From CAVRXZ01 sp963773035 (GTDB lineage Bacteria > Acidobacteriota > Vicinamibacteria > Vicinamibacterales > CAVVIG01), in assembly GCA_963773035.1 (NCBI GenBank), contig CAVYZX010000038.1:248001-312000 (forward strand): DNA of 64,000 bases, given 5' to 3'. The translations under genes were made by a program, and so were the position numbers. Below, one piece after another: positions 41,761-48,539 of this stretch. The notes below the pieces were generated by a model. That model had not been told where the DNA came from. It did not search any database and saw only the letters and a list, made by a program, of their open reading frames with translations. Each line of letters begins with the position of its first letter. Within the stretch, counting starts at the first letter, position 1.

Positions 41761-42711
41761 ATGAGTGTCAAGACAGGAGAGTTTCCAGCCGAAATCAGCG
41801 CCGGCGGCGCCTTCGTTCGCCAGCGATACTCGATTCGCGATCGCATCACCGCCGACGGGTCATCCGGTTTCCGTGCTGAACCGGGCCGCTATCATCTGTA
41901 TGTCTCGCTCGCTTGCCCATGGGCGCAGCGTGCCAACATCGTCCGTCACTTGCTCGGCCTGGAGCCCACCATTTCGATGTCCGTCGTCGATCCCGTCAGG
42001 GACGAACGAGGCTGGGCGTTTCGTGAAGGCCAGGGCCATGGTCTGGACCCGGTTTGTGGCTTTCAGTTTCTGTCGGAGGCGTACTTGCGGACCGACCCTT
42101 CCTACACGGGCCGCTACACCGTCCCGTGCATCTGGGATCGCCGGACCGGCCGCCTGGTCACGAATAACTATCCCGACATCACCATTGAGTTCGAGACCGA
42201 GTTTCGAGCGTATCATCGCGCCGGAGCTCCAGACCTGTATCCCGAATCACTCCGGCGCGACATCGACGCGGTGAACGAGGTGGTTTACGAAGATGTCAAC
42301 AATGGCGTCTACAAGGCGGGGTTTGCAACCGGCCAAGCCGCCTACGAGTCGGCCGTGATCGCGTTGTTCGACCGGTTGGACTGGCTGGAGGCGCGCCTTG
42401 CGCATCAGCGATACCTCGTTGGCGATCGTGTCACTGAAGCCGATATCAGGCTCTTCACGACGCTGGTCCGCTTCGATGCCGTCTACTACGGCCACTTCAA
42501 GTGCAACCTGCGGCGACTCGTGGATTATCCCAGCTTGTGGGGTTATGCGAGAGATCTCTACCAGCAGCCAGGCTTTGGCGATACCGTGAACTTCGATCAC
42601 ATCAAACGCCATTACTACATGACGCACGGCGCCATCAATCCGACACGGATTGTTCCGCTGGGCCCGGCCGTCGATTGGATGGCACCCCACGACCGCGCAC
42701 GGCTTGGTTGA
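41761..42711 (+). CDS. Glutathionyl-hydroquinone reductase-like glutathione transferase (YqjG/ECM4 group)
   Basis: 316 residues from ATG at 41761; an upstream reading would translate the dispersed repeat. The omega/xi-class active site is YVSLACPWAQR with Cys52, followed by TVPCIWDRRTGRLVTNNYPDITIEFETEF (the VP and N/S glutathione-binding positions) and the helical C-terminal domain (VNNGVYKAGFATGQAAYESAV, LVGDRVTEADIRLFTTLVRFDAVY, HYYMTHGAINPTRIVPLGP). Family members use glutathione to reduce glutathionyl-hydroquinones. Cytoplasmic. Confidence 0.92.
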   Translation: MSVKTGEFPAEISAGGAFVRQRYSIRDRITADGSSGFRAEPGRYHLYVSLACPWAQRANIVRHLLGLEPTISMSVVDPVRDERGWAFREGQGHGLDPVCGFQFLSEAYLRTDPSYTGRYTVPCIWDRRTGRLVTNNYPDITIEFETEFRAYHRAGAPDLYPESLRRDIDAVNEVVYEDVNNGVYKAGFATGQAAYESAVIALFDRLDWLEARLAHQRYLVGDRVTEADIRLFTTLVRFDAVYYGHFKCNLRRLVDYPSLWGYARDLYQQPGFGDTVNFDHIKRHYYMTHGAINPTRIVPLGPAVDWMAPHDRARLG

Positions 42712-42800
42712 GCTCGAAATTCGTTGCAAGATCAGATCTCAGCGAAGACACACGCGGAAACCAGACCCGACAGCATGCTGAAAACAAAAACACCGCCGAC

Positions 42801-42868
42801 GCCGAGCACGCCGAGAATTATTCTCAAGAATTTCTCTGCGGTCTCCGCGGTCTCTGCGGTGATCGTTA
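42801..42868 (+). repeat. Dispersed 65-base repeat with TCTCTGCGG units, copy 2
   Basis: Aligns end to end with 10054-10119: GCCGAGCACGCCGAGA, then TTCTCTGCGG, TCTCCGCGG and TCTCTGCGG units, then TGATCGTTA. It lies about 25 bases before the next gene start, as does copy 1 (about 40 bases). Confidence 0.75.
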
Positions 42869-42891
42869 GTCTTCTCGAAAGGAACACGCCG

Positions 42892-43869
42892 TTGAAACGA
42901 CCTCAAACATTCGTTCTGCTCGATCGCGCTTTTCTGAACTTCACAAGTCTTGCCGTGTTCATGGTCTGCACCGTACTGGGCGCGGCGCTTTCCGCGCAGC
43001 AGCGCGGTCAGGGCCCGCCGCCTCTCGTCAAAGAGAACGCGACGATGAAGGTCGCCGATCACGTGTACGTGATTCCCGACAACAGTGTGCCGGTTGTCCC
43101 CAACGTTGGAATTGTCGTCGGCAACAAGGGCACGCTGGTGATTGATACCGGACTTGGGCCGCGTAACGCCGAAACGGTCCTGAGAGAGGTTGCGAAGGTC
43201 AGCAAGAACCAGGATCTGTACCTCGTGACCACGCACTTTCACCCGGAGCATGCCGCCGGCAGTTCTGCGTTTCCGCCGAGCGCGAAGTTCATCGTGTCGC
43301 AAGCACAACAGAAGGAACTCGACGAGATCGGCCTCGACATGAACCAGCGATTCGCCAGCTTCTCGCCTCTGAATGCGGAGTTGCTGAAGGACGTGAAGTT
43401 TCGTCGCCCGGATATCACGTTCGAGCGCGAGTACACCGTCGACCTCGGCGGCTTGCGAGTGCAGCTCTTCTCGCTTGGTTCCATGCATACGCGAGGCGAT
43501 ACGATGGCGTTCGTCGAATCGGATCGCGTGCTCTTTGCCGGCGACGTGGTGATGAACAAAGCGTTTCTCGCCTTCGGTCAATCTGGAAGTGTGCAGACCT
43601 GGGTGGATGTCCTGGGCCGGCTGAGTGCGTTGCGACCAGCGCTGGTCGTACCGAGTCACGGGCCAAACGGCGACGGTTCGATCATCGAACAGCAGCGGAA
43701 CGTCCTTCAGGCGCTGCAGGGACGGGTCCGCGAGTTGAAGATGCAAGGCAAGACCGTTGACGAGGCGGCTCAGGCCCTGACCTCCGAGTTCCAGGGCAAG
43801 TATCCGGACTGGACGGGACCGAACAGAGTTGGTGCGGCGGTTCGGGTAATCTACGCCGAAGCGCTCTAG
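42892..43869 (+). CDS. Secreted metallo-beta-lactamase-fold hydrolase
   Basis: 325 residues from TTG at 42892 with AAGGAAC upstream; an earlier start would translate the repeat. Signal sequence with hydrophobic run FTSLAVFMVCTVLGAALSA. MBL motifs: TTHFHPEHAAG (H115, H117, E119, H120; the usual HxHxDH has Glu for Asp), GSMHTRGDT, FAGDVV and PSHGP. These bind two metals in the family. The domain order fits single-domain MBL hydrolases, and the QxxVLQALQGRVRELKMQGKTVDEA helices end the chain. Substrate unknown; the export signal argues for a periplasmic role. Confidence 0.88.
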   Translation: MKRPQTFVLLDRAFLNFTSLAVFMVCTVLGAALSAQQRGQGPPPLVKENATMKVADHVYVIPDNSVPVVPNVGIVVGNKGTLVIDTGLGPRNAETVLREVAKVSKNQDLYLVTTHFHPEHAAGSSAFPPSAKFIVSQAQQKELDEIGLDMNQRFASFSPLNAELLKDVKFRRPDITFEREYTVDLGGLRVQLFSLGSMHTRGDTMAFVESDRVLFAGDVVMNKAFLAFGQSGSVQTWVDVLGRLSALRPALVVPSHGPNGDGSIIEQQRNVLQALQGRVRELKMQGKTVDEAAQALTSEFQGKYPDWTGPNRVGAAVRVIYAEAL

Positions 43870-43947
43870 CCGTCTTGAGTCCCAATAACTCACGCGAGTG
43901 AGTCAGGTCTTTCAGCTCAAGACGGCTAGCCCCCGCGTAGCGGGGCT
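43866..43947 (+). other. Nested cruciform/structured element
   Basis: Perfect 14-base arms CTAGCCGTCTTGAG (43866-43879, includes the stop codon) and CTCAAGACGGCTAG (43916-43929) enclose an inner hairpin ACTCAC-GCGA-GTGAGT (43888-43903). They are followed at once by AGCCCC..GGGGCT (43928-43947). It could be a terminator or processed RNA end for the MBL gene, but there is no T-run. Confidence 0.6.
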
Positions 43948-44063
43948 GTGATAGAGGTGACCTAGCGAGGATCGCGCCGCATCCGCAGTTTGTTTTCGAC
44001 GGCCTGAGGCGCGGCCTCGCTAGTCGTGAACCCTGCCTCGCTCGAGATGTGGAGGAGGTGCAT

Positions 44064-45428
44064 GTGTCGGCTATCTCCAATGCCGTCGGTCAGCTTGCGC
44101 CAAACTTTACCGGCCAGCTTCTGCAGCCTACGGACGCCGATTACGACGAGGCGCGCAAGGTCCACAACGGCCTCGTCGACAAGCGTCCCGCGTTGATCGC
44201 CCGCTGCCTCGGTGTCTCCGACATCGTCGAGGCGGTGAAGCTGGCGAGAACGCTGAACCTGGAGGTCGCCGTTCGAGGCGGTGGACACAACGTCGCCGGG
44301 CGAGCGACCGTCGATCGCGGTCTGATGATCGACCTTGCGCCACTCAAAGGCATTTACGTGGACACCAAGACAAAGCGGGGACGCGCCCAGGGAGGCGTCA
44401 TCTGGCGGGAATTCAACCGTGAGACGCAGGTCCACGGCCTGGCAACGACGGGCGGCGTGGTGTCGACGACCGGGATCGCCGGGCTGACGCTGGGCGGCGG
44501 CCTGGGATGGCTGATGCCGAAATACGGACTTGCGCTCGACAATCTGCGATCGGCGGAAATGGTCATGGCCGATGGCCGGGTTCTTCGAGCCAGCGCCGAT
44601 GAGAACGCGGACCTCTTCTGGGCGATTCGCGGCGGCGGTGGCAATTTCGGAGTTGCTGCATCGCTCGAGTACCAGCTTCACGCAGTAGGACCGACCATCA
44701 CTGGCGGCCTCGTCGCCCATCCAGCACAGCAGGCGAAAGAGGTGCTGACTCTTTTCCGCGAGGTGTGCGAATCGGCGCGGGACGAGTTGATGCTCGTGGC
44801 CGGGCTCATCCCGGCGCCGGATGGATCGGGTGCGAAGCTGGCTGGCATCCTCGCCTGTCATTCCGGTGCGCTTGCGGCAGGGGAAGCGGCTGTGAAACCA
44901 CTCAAGACCTTCGGCACGCCGGCCGTGGACGCGCTGGGCCCCATGCCCTACAACGCGTTAAACGGCATGCTCGACGCGTCCTATCCCAAAGGTGCGCTCA
45001 ATTACTGGAAGACGCACTTTCTGCCGAAATTGAGCGACGAGTGCATCCGGACCATGATCGATCGCTTCGAGGCGTGCCGGCCGCCTACGGCGCAGATCAT
45101 CATCGAGCACTTTCACGGGGCCGTAACGCGGGTCAGGCCGACCGATACCGCCTGCACCCTCCGGGACGAAGGCTTCAACATGGTCATCATCTCCGAGTGG
45201 ACTGATCCTCAGGACACCGAGCGCTGCATCGCGTGGGCCCGCGACACCTACGATGCGATGCGGCCTTTCATGGGCACGACTCGCTACCTGAACTATCTGG
45301 ATAACGACGAAGCCGGAGATCCGGCCCTGCAGGTGTACGGCCCGAATTACGCTCGGCTCCGGGAGCTCAAGACGAAGTACGACCCGGAAAACTTCTTTCG
45401 CAACAACCTTAACATCCGCCCGCTTTGA
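44064..45428 (+). CDS. FAD-linked oxidase with berberine-bridge (BBE) domain
   Basis: 454 residues. GTG at 44064 is set by GGAGGAGG at 44051-44058; upstream GTG codons lie before or within this site. PCMH-type FAD domain: EVAVRGGGHNVAG with the flavinylation His at ~75, GLATTGGVVSTTGIAGLTLGGGLGWLMPKYGLALDNL, and NADLFWAIRGGGGNFGV. The C-terminus carries the BBE motif (YGPNYARLRELKTKYDPENFFRNNLNI). Such enzymes oxidise sugars or small alcohols and hand electrons to oxygen. Followed after 34 bases by a NIPSNAP gene, probably the same unit. Confidence 0.92.
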   Translation: MSAISNAVGQLAPNFTGQLLQPTDADYDEARKVHNGLVDKRPALIARCLGVSDIVEAVKLARTLNLEVAVRGGGHNVAGRATVDRGLMIDLAPLKGIYVDTKTKRGRAQGGVIWREFNRETQVHGLATTGGVVSTTGIAGLTLGGGLGWLMPKYGLALDNLRSAEMVMADGRVLRASADENADLFWAIRGGGGNFGVAASLEYQLHAVGPTITGGLVAHPAQQAKEVLTLFREVCESARDELMLVAGLIPAPDGSGAKLAGILACHSGALAAGEAAVKPLKTFGTPAVDALGPMPYNALNGMLDASYPKGALNYWKTHFLPKLSDECIRTMIDRFEACRPPTAQIIIEHFHGAVTRVRPTDTACTLRDEGFNMVIISEWTDPQDTERCIAWARDTYDAMRPFMGTTRYLNYLDNDEAGDPALQVYGPNYARLRELKTKYDPENFFRNNLNIRPL

Positions 45429-45462
45429 GCGGCGTGACGGATAGCCAGACGTCGGAGGAACG

Positions 45463-45906
45463 ATGCTGAAGGACGTGCGGTTTCTGATCGCGGTAACGAG
45501 CGTCGTATTTGTGGCCGGCATGCTGCTGGGACATCTCTTCCAACCATGGTCGGATGTTCATGCCGAATCAGCCAAGCGCGTCTTCGAGATCAGGACCTAT
45601 ACGGCACAGGCAGGCAAGCTGGACGCGCTGAGTGCGAGGTTTCGCGATCGCACCATACCGATCTTCGAGAAGCACGGCATGAAAAACGTCGGATATTGGG
45701 TGCCGCAGGACGCCCCGCTGAAGCAGACCACGTTGATCTACATCCTGGCGCATCCCAGCCGTGAAGCGGCTGCGAAGAACTGGGAGGCGTTCAGGAACGA
45801 TCCGGAATGGCAGAAAGCGCGGGCCGAGTCCGAAGCCAAGGGGCCTCTCGTCAGTAAAGTAGAGTCCATCTTCGTCGAGGCCACCGACTACTCGCCGATG
45901 AAGTGA
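45463..45906 (+). CDS. NIPSNAP family protein with N-terminal membrane anchor
   Basis: 147 residues from ATG at 45463 with GGAGGAACG upstream. A single hydrophobic helix (FLIAVTSVVFVAGMLLGHLF) is followed by a NIPSNAP/ferredoxin-like barrel: RVFEIRTYTAQAGKLDALSARFRDRTIPIFEKHG in pieces, LIYILAHPSREAAAKNWEAFRNDPEWQKAR. This fold occurs as dimers with varied or unknown roles. Position behind the FAD oxidase suggests cotranscription. Confidence 0.88.
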   Translation: MLKDVRFLIAVTSVVFVAGMLLGHLFQPWSDVHAESAKRVFEIRTYTAQAGKLDALSARFRDRTIPIFEKHGMKNVGYWVPQDAPLKQTTLIYILAHPSREAAAKNWEAFRNDPEWQKARAESEAKGPLVSKVESIFVEATDYSPMK

Positions 45907-45946
45907 CGCATTTCATGCTCGCTGTATCGATTGAAGGCTCGCGAAA

Positions 45947-46444
45947 TCAGCGACCGAGCAGCTTTTCGAGCGCGTTTTTGAGCTCGCTGGAGCGATCGAA
46001 GGTCGTGCCGCTGACCCGAAGCCGCTCGATTCCCTCCCGATCGAGGAGCACGTAGGACGGGATCATCGTGATGCCGAAGCTCTCCTGAAGCATCCCGTCG
46101 CGATCGCGGTACTGTGGCCAGGTCATTCCGTTTTTCTCGGTGAAGCTGCGCCAGCCTTGTTCGCTCTCATCGGAACTGATGCTGACAATCACCAGGGAGT
46201 CCGGTCCGTGCGCCTGCTGCAGTTTCTTGATCGACGGCAGCGCGCGCGGGCATGGCCGGCACGAGGTATCCCAGAAGTCCAGGAGGACGACCTTGCCGTG
46301 CAAGCTCTCCAGCGTCAGGGTTTGTCCGTCTGAAGCCACGACCGAGAAATCTGGCGCGTACTTTTCGCGCGCGCGCCTCGGGTTGGCAATGAGCTGCCTT
46401 CGCCCGCTCGGCCGTCGTCCCGTGCGCTCGAAGTTCGAGCTCAC
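45947..46444 (-). CDS. TlpA-like thioredoxin domain (3' half of a frameshifted TPR-TlpA gene)
   Basis: As read here 165 residues, with APDFSVVASDGQTLTLESLHGKVVLLDFWDTSCRPCPRALPSI; the redox CxxC is Cys62-Cys65. Further family blocks are LVIVSISSDESEQGW and GITMIPSYVLLDREG with the cis-Pro. TlpA-type proteins reduce disulfides in the periplasm. The N-terminal ~18 residues lack a signal and resemble out-of-frame reading; the reading that continues naturally from the upstream TPR protein joins at ~46397. It probably was one exported fusion protein, now split by one base. Confidence 0.85.
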   Translation of the reverse strand: MSSNFERTGRRPSGRRQLIANPRRAREKYAPDFSVVASDGQTLTLESLHGKVVLLDFWDTSCRPCPRALPSIKKLQQAHGPDSLVIVSISSDESEQGWRSFTEKNGMTWPQYRDRDGMLQESFGITMIPSYVLLDREGIERLRVSGTTFDRSSELKNALEKLLGR

Positions 46445-47012
46445 GTCTCATCTCGGCAATTCCCTCGTCGTCTCGACCTTGGAGCATGAGCACGAAACCC
46501 AGGTTGAAGTGCAGATCGGCGACCAATGAATCCGGATCGACGACGAGCGCCTGCCGGAACTCGTTTTCTGCTTCAGGAAGCTTCGTCGCGTCCTGTTCGG
46601 CGAGAGACTGTAACGCCAGACCCTTGACGCTGTGCGCCCGAGCCAGTAGTCGCTTGTCTCCTTGTGCCAGGTCGATTGCGCTTTGAGCGCTTCCGACCGC
46701 GTTCTGGTAGGCCTTCATCCCGTGCATGGCTCGCGCCATGGCAAGAAAGCAGTCGGCGGAGCGACCTCCAGCAAGCTGATTTGCCCGCTGGAAAGTCTTC
46801 AGGGCCTCGAAGTACTCGCGTCGTTGTAGCAGCTGGCGCCCCTTTTCGAACTCTTCTTCGAAGGCCTGCGTTTTGTCCGCCTGCGCACCGCGTTGCTGTG
46901 CGAACGCGACAACGCCCTCGGTCGAAGATCGGACTGCGGCGAACGAGACGGCTGCCAGGATGCTCAGCCCCCAACCACCCAACTTCTGCCATCGCACCCG
47001 TGGTTTCATCAC
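46167..47012 (-). CDS. Exported TPR protein (5' half of a frameshifted TPR-TlpA gene)
   Basis: 281 codons from ATG at 47012, signal peptide (LGGWGLSILAAVSFAAVRSSTEGVVAFAQ). TPR units: EFEKGRQLLQRREYFEALKTFQRANQLAGG, ADCFLAMARAMHGMKAYQNAVGSAQSAIDL, DLHFNLGFVLMLQGRDDEGIAEM. After AERAK (near 46400) the frame gives low-complexity Arg/Ala sequence, while the other frame continues RQLIANPRRAREKYAPDFSVV. Removing one of the two C bases at 46397-46398 restores one continuous TPR-TlpA protein of about 350 residues. It is either a real mutation or a sequencing error. Confidence 0.75.
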   Translation of the reverse strand: MMKPRVRWQKLGGWGLSILAAVSFAAVRSSTEGVVAFAQQRGAQADKTQAFEEEFEKGRQLLQRREYFEALKTFQRANQLAGGRSADCFLAMARAMHGMKAYQNAVGSAQSAIDLAQGDKRLLARAHSVKGLALQSLAEQDATKLPEAENEFRQALVVDPDSLVADLHFNLGFVLMLQGRDDEGIAEMRRELELRAHGTTAERAKAAHCQPEARARKVRARFLGRGFRRTNPDAGELARQGRPPGLLGYLVPAMPARAAVDQETAAGARTGLPGDCQHQFR

Positions 47013-47036
47013 ATTCTCCCGACCGTCTCGAACGAT

Positions 47037-48497
47037 CTAACGCCTGAACAGGTACTCACTCAGCAGTGCCGTGACCAGAAGGTAAGCCGCACCGAGCAGA
47101 GGGCTCAGCGGAAAAATCAGGTTCCTGTTTTCATGGATCCACTGATAGCGAAACAGCCGAGGCAGGAGCTCGAATCTGACTGGTCGAATCGAGAGCGACT
47201 GCGCCGACACGTTCTGCTCGCTGAGCCCGACGCTCTCCATCACACGTTCATCGTATCGAATCGACCCCTTGCTGGCGTTCGGCGCGCTCGAAGAAAAGAG
47301 CGAATACTGTGGGGTGGCGATGTCGTTGAGGGGGCGCCGCCTGTCGATTGTCATCGTGAAAGGGACGTTGTCCAGACCAGGCTTCGCCAGCCTGACGCGG
47401 CCACGTACGAGCGTGTCGGTCAGTTGCGGCCAGCTCAAATCCGTGCGCCAGAACGGCAACAGCGTCGAGAAACTCTTTCGACCGCACGTCTGTGCCACTG
47501 TTCCAGGAACGCGCCAGACCGTTCGGAGCTCGACGGTTCCCTGGTTGGAGGGGATCGGAATCGACTTCGGCTGGACCGGCAGCACCACGGTGCCCGTACC
47601 AATCATTATCTGTTCTGGCGGTGCGTCCTCGTATTTTGAAAGAATCGTCACATCGCTGGCGTCCAGCTCGATGAGCTCGACGGCCTTGGTCGTGAACCAG
47701 ATCGACTCGTTGAGCACCCACGTCGACGCCGCTTCGTCAAAGTAGGCGACGAGGCGCTGCTCGGCCGCGAGTCCTTCCTGAGCTACGAACTGGTTGATTG
47801 CGTGTCGCAGCCCGACGAGTCCCGTGCTCACTTGATCGAAGGAATCCTGCACGACGGCTTCGTTGAAGTCCCGCCGGAGCGCCGTGAAGTCTGCCTCCGG
47901 CTGCAGATCTGCGACCTTCGTATGCCACGCGTCCAACGTGCTCTGGAGACGCGCGGCGCGGGTCTCGATGTCCGATTGCGTGAGAAGGTTCGTCGAACGC
48001 AATAGCATTTCGAGCGCGTCTGACTGGGTTCTGAGCGCAGCGCTTGTCTCTTCGTTCTCGGTGTACTGGGCGACTCGACGCGCATCCGTGATAATCGTGG
48101 TCGCGTCCTTCACGTCGTCAATCTGTCTCAACAGGCGCACGATCTCTGTGTCAATCTGTCTGCTGAATGCTGCTGGTGAACTCGTGACGACCGCGGCCGG
48201 CGGCGGCTCGCTGGGCATGAAAGCCCTTATCACGCGAGGGGTCAGATCAGCGCAGGAAGCTGGAGCCGAGGCACGCGTGAGGCCGTAGCGTGCGTACCAC
48301 GCGCCGATCGCCGCGACCAGAAGAACGTAGACGAGAGGCTTCAGCCAGCGGCGCCTGCTTTGACGCCGCTTTGTGAAAAGAATGGCGATGGCAACGATCA
48401 GGGCGAGCGTCGCGAGCGACAGACTGATCAGCGCGCTGGCAGAGGCGAATGCCAGGGCCGCGGTGTACTTCACGACCCCTAAAGCGAAGCGCTTCAT
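47037..48497 (-). CDS. Membrane protein of unknown function
   Basis: 486 residues from ATG at 48497. Two N-terminal helices (TAALAFASASALISLSLATLALIVAIAILF and KPLVYVLLVAAIGAWYARYG), a large outside domain with predicted coiled-coil helices (~130-270; RQIDTEIVRLLRQIDDVKDA, ETSAALRTQSDALEMLLRS), then beta-rich sequence (IGTGTVVLPVQPKSIPIPSNQGTVELRTVW) and a final helix (SPLLGAAYLLVTALLSEYLF). I do not recognise the family. The topology resembles an envelope sensor or stress protein, but nothing supports a function. Confidence 0.75.
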   Translation of the reverse strand: MKRFALGVVKYTAALAFASASALISLSLATLALIVAIAILFTKRRQSRRRWLKPLVYVLLVAAIGAWYARYGLTRASAPASCADLTPRVIRAFMPSEPPPAAVVTSSPAAFSRQIDTEIVRLLRQIDDVKDATTIITDARRVAQYTENEETSAALRTQSDALEMLLRSTNLLTQSDIETRAARLQSTLDAWHTKVADLQPEADFTALRRDFNEAVVQDSFDQVSTGLVGLRHAINQFVAQEGLAAEQRLVAYFDEAASTWVLNESIWFTTKAVELIELDASDVTILSKYEDAPPEQIMIGTGTVVLPVQPKSIPIPSNQGTVELRTVWRVPGTVAQTCGRKSFSTLLPFWRTDLSWPQLTDTLVRGRVRLAKPGLDNVPFTMTIDRRRPLNDIATPQYSLFSSSAPNASKGSIRYDERVMESVGLSEQNVSAQSLSIRPVRFELLPRLFRYQWIHENRNLIFPLSPLLGAAYLLVTALLSEYLFRR

Positions 48498-48539
48498 CAC
48501 GAAGAGTGTCGCAGCCCGAGAGGGCTGCGAGCGGCCACC

